From positions 29,742-93,741 of the forward strand of contig CAZGSL010000004.1 in NCBI GenBank assembly GCA_964528445.1: a stretch of DNA of 64,000 nt, read 5' to 3'. The notes under the pieces were generated by a model. The model searched no databases and had not been told where the DNA came from. It worked only from the letters and a program-made list of their open reading frames with translations. Positions 62,498 to 64,000 of the stretch are shown piece after piece; position 1 is the first letter of the stretch; each line of letters opens with the position of its first letter. Source of the stretch: JAXHMM01 sp964528445. GTDB taxonomy: Bacteria; Bacteroidota; Rhodothermia; Balneolales; Balneolaceae. The position numbers and the translations under genes were made by a program.

Positions 62498-63579
62498 TGT
62501 TCGTCGATTGCCCGTGAGAGCCGGCCCAGGCTCTCTTCCAGCTCCCCTGTGGAGAGACCCCATCCCAGGCGAAACCACTCCTCCCTTCCGAAAAAGCGTC
62601 CCGGCGCCACGATCGTGCCGTATTTCCGCTCCGCTTCGCTTACCAGGCGGTCGACGCCACCTTCCGTAAAATGCACAAATCCCACCGATCCACCCGGGGG
62701 AGGGGTCCACTCCAGCTCCGGCTTTCCCTCGATAAACTGCTCCACGATACGCCTGTTCTCCTCCAGGAGCCCGTTGGTCTCCTCCAGGAAGGTTTTGGCA
62801 TTCCGCACAACCTCCAGCGCCAGCCGTTCGCTTGGAAAGGTCGTCGTGATGGCATAAAGGTCCCTCAGGCGACGTATGCGCCCGGCCAGTTCATCCGGGG
62901 CGATGATCCATCCCAGCCGGAACCGGTCCAGTCCGTACGCCTTGGTGAGGCTGCGGGTGGTGATCACACGGTCCGACTTTGCCGCCGAGGTGCGTACGCC
63001 CTCCGGGTAGAGGAACTCCAGGTAGACTTCGTCCACCAAAAGGGTTATCCCCCGCTCCTCGCATATCCCGATAATCTTCTCCAGCAGCCCGGGATCCAGC
63101 CGCGCCCCGGAGGGGTTGTGAAGATCGGAGAGCACGATCAGGCGCGTGCGGCCGTTTGCCAGTCCGGCGATCTGATCGGGATCCGGCTGAAACCCGTTCT
63201 CCGGGGAACGCTCAAAATGGCTCACTTCGGCATGAAGGTAGCGGGGGAGCAGTGCCAGGGGGTCGTAGACCGGTTTTTCCACGAGCACGTGATCTCCCTC
63301 TTCCAGCACGGCGGCCATGGCCAGGTGGTTGGCCATGGAGGTCCCGTGCGCGGGGACGATCTGCCGTGAGTCTACGCCGTAGCGCTCTGCCAGGGCGTCC
63401 AGCAGGGGCGGCCATCCATCCTCATGGGAGCCGTCTTCCAGCAGGGCTGCCGGATCGGATGTAAGGCGGTCGGCCGGGGGGGCGGGGACCCCGCTCCGCG
63501 CCAGGTTGTAGCGGATGTCGTGTTTCTGTTTTGACCATCGGACGTACGAACTGCCTTTAATCTTCATGAGCGCTGCCAT
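62494..63579 (-). CDS. Class I/II PLP-dependent aminotransferase
   Basis: 361 aa fold-type I enzyme. The PLP site reads HNPSGARLD (Asn), LLVDEVYLEFLY (Asp/Tyr) and SLTKAYGLDRFRLGWI with the Schiff-base Lys and phosphate-binding Arg. The C-terminal FRLGWGLSTGELEE holds the carboxylate Arg. Such enzymes transaminate aspartate, aromatic amino acids or related substrates; the exact one is not clear. The start overlaps the end of the permease gene by up to 23 bp, or 11 bp if the Met at 63567 is used. Confidence 0.88.
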   Translation of the reverse strand: MAALMKIKGSSYVRWSKQKHDIRYNLARSGVPAPPADRLTSDPAALLEDGSHEDGWPPLLDALAERYGVDSRQIVPAHGTSMANHLAMAAVLEEGDHVLVEKPVYDPLALLPRYLHAEVSHFERSPENGFQPDPDQIAGLANGRTRLIVLSDLHNPSGARLDPGLLEKIIGICEERGITLLVDEVYLEFLYPEGVRTSAAKSDRVITTRSLTKAYGLDRFRLGWIIAPDELAGRIRRLRDLYAITTTFPSERLALEVVRNAKTFLEETNGLLEENRRIVEQFIEGKPELEWTPPPGGSVGFVHFTEGGVDRLVSEAERKYGTIVAPGRFFGREEWFRLGWGLSTGELEESLGRLSRAIDEH

Positions 63580-64000
63580 ATTTGTTTTTCCAGTAGAGAT
63601 AGATGGGTATGCCGGCCAGGATGAGTCCCGCTCCGATGGCCGCGTTGAGAAGGTTGGAGACGACGCTGCTGACGACCGCGAAAGCGGCCGCCAGGATAAA
63701 CAGCAGGGGAAGCAGGGGATAGCCCGGCATGCGGTATCCCTCTCCGGATTCCTCCAGCGAGCGGTAGTAGAAGAGGGTGGCCGCCACCAGCCCGAAAAAG
63801 ATCCAGTCCCCGAACACCGTGTAGTCCAGCAGCTGGCTGTAGGAGCCGGAGAGGATGAGGACGATGATCCATGCCCCCTGGATGAGCAGGGAGAAGGCAG
63901 GTGTCCTGTAGCGCGGGTGCAGGCGTGCGGCCCGCCTGAAGAAGAGGCCGTCGTCGGCCATCGCCTGGTAGACCCTCGCCCCGGCCAGGATGGCCAGGTT
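63557..64000 (-). CDS. APC-superfamily amino acid permease (partial, N-terminus beyond window)
   Basis: The C-terminal 147 codons are present; the reading frame continues through base 64000. It begins NLAILAGARVYQAMADDGLFF, the conserved segment around helix 8 of APC permeases, followed by four membrane segments and a short basic tail ending WKNKYGSAHED. The permease at 10051-11367 has a similar end. It overlaps the aminotransferase gene and is probably in one operon with it. Confidence 0.88.
   Translation of the reverse strand, partial: NLAILAGARVYQAMADDGLFFRRAARLHPRYRTPAFSLLIQGAWIIVLILSGSYSQLLDYTVFGDWIFFGLVAATLFYYRSLEESGEGYRMPGYPLLPLLFILAAAFAVVSSVVSNLLNAAIGAGLILAGIPIYLYWKNKYGSAHED

Noticed and set aside
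1..64000. CRISPR arrays, insertion sequences, phage genes, tRNA or rRNA genes
   Set aside because: No evenly spaced repeats, transposase motifs, terminal inverted repeats, cloverleaf patterns or rRNA signatures were recognised by eye. A tRNAscan-SE and Infernal run would settle the RNA genes.

Overview
The window is a 64 kb piece of a chromosome with moderately high GC. It comes from a Gram-negative member of the Bacteroidota/Balneolota/Rhodothermota branch. Supporting evidence is a DUF4837 lipoprotein, bacillithiol synthesis (bshC), an LpxH-type lipid A phosphatase, an outer-membrane barrel ending in Phe, complete phospholipid genes, and Bacteroidota-style promoters (TTG, about 20 nt, TAnnTTTG), one of them an exact match. 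The deep-branching Balneolales/Rhodothermales fit best, but that placement is an inference. Nearly all of the DNA is coding. I see no rRNA, tRNA, CRISPR array, insertion sequence or prophage, and the content is housekeeping rather than accessory.

Layout. 1-12.2 kb, minus strand: lon (cut by the left edge), a barrel protein overlapping the uvrD/pcrA helicase, valS, rsmB, an APC permease, and a methyltransferase with a signal peptide. 12.2-14.5 kb, plus: atpD-atpC. 14.5-18.7 kb, minus: an envelope operon (polyprenyl diphosphate synthase, lpxH-like, PBP1A). 18.8-27.7 kb, plus: pgi, a deoxynucleoside kinase, then DUF177-rpmF-plsX-fabH-fabD-fabG-acpP-fabF-rnc. 27.7-31.6 kb, minus: dnaB, a family-4-like uracil-DNA glycosylase, mtaB. 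31.8 kb: a DUF3224 gene. 32.2-39.7 kb, minus: nuoA-H, with nuoI-N absent. 39.9-50.7 kb, plus: a DUF151 nuclease, bshC, 5-formyl-THF cyclo-ligase, a PspC-domain protein, tmk, an SRPBCC protein, aroE, pgeF, dxr, rseP, psd, pssA. 50.7-58.6 kb, plus: the complete trp operon trpE-trpS-trpG-trpD-trpC-trpF-trpB-trpA. 58.7-62.5 kb, plus: a DUF4837 lipoprotein and bioF, an esterase and bioC. 62.5-64 kb, minus: an aminotransferase and a second APC permease (cut by the right edge).

The most interesting signal is upstream of trpE. A 25-codon GTG-initiated open frame carries Trp-Arg-Trp-Arg-Arg and is followed by a strong GNRA-capped terminator ending just before trpE. Mutually exclusive 1:2, 2:3 and 3:4 pairings can be drawn by hand. 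This is a textbook ribosome-mediated attenuator, and the operon it would govern contains trpS, the enzyme that makes the sensed molecule (charged tRNA-Trp). Other notable points are a family-4 uracil-DNA glycosylase homologue that lacks most of its iron-sulfur cysteines, a SAM-methyltransferase with an export signal in an operon with a permease, a nuo operon that stops at nuoH, and an unusual alpha/beta hydrolase in the BioH position of a biotin cluster. I found no defence system, secondary-metabolite cluster or other new multi-gene system.
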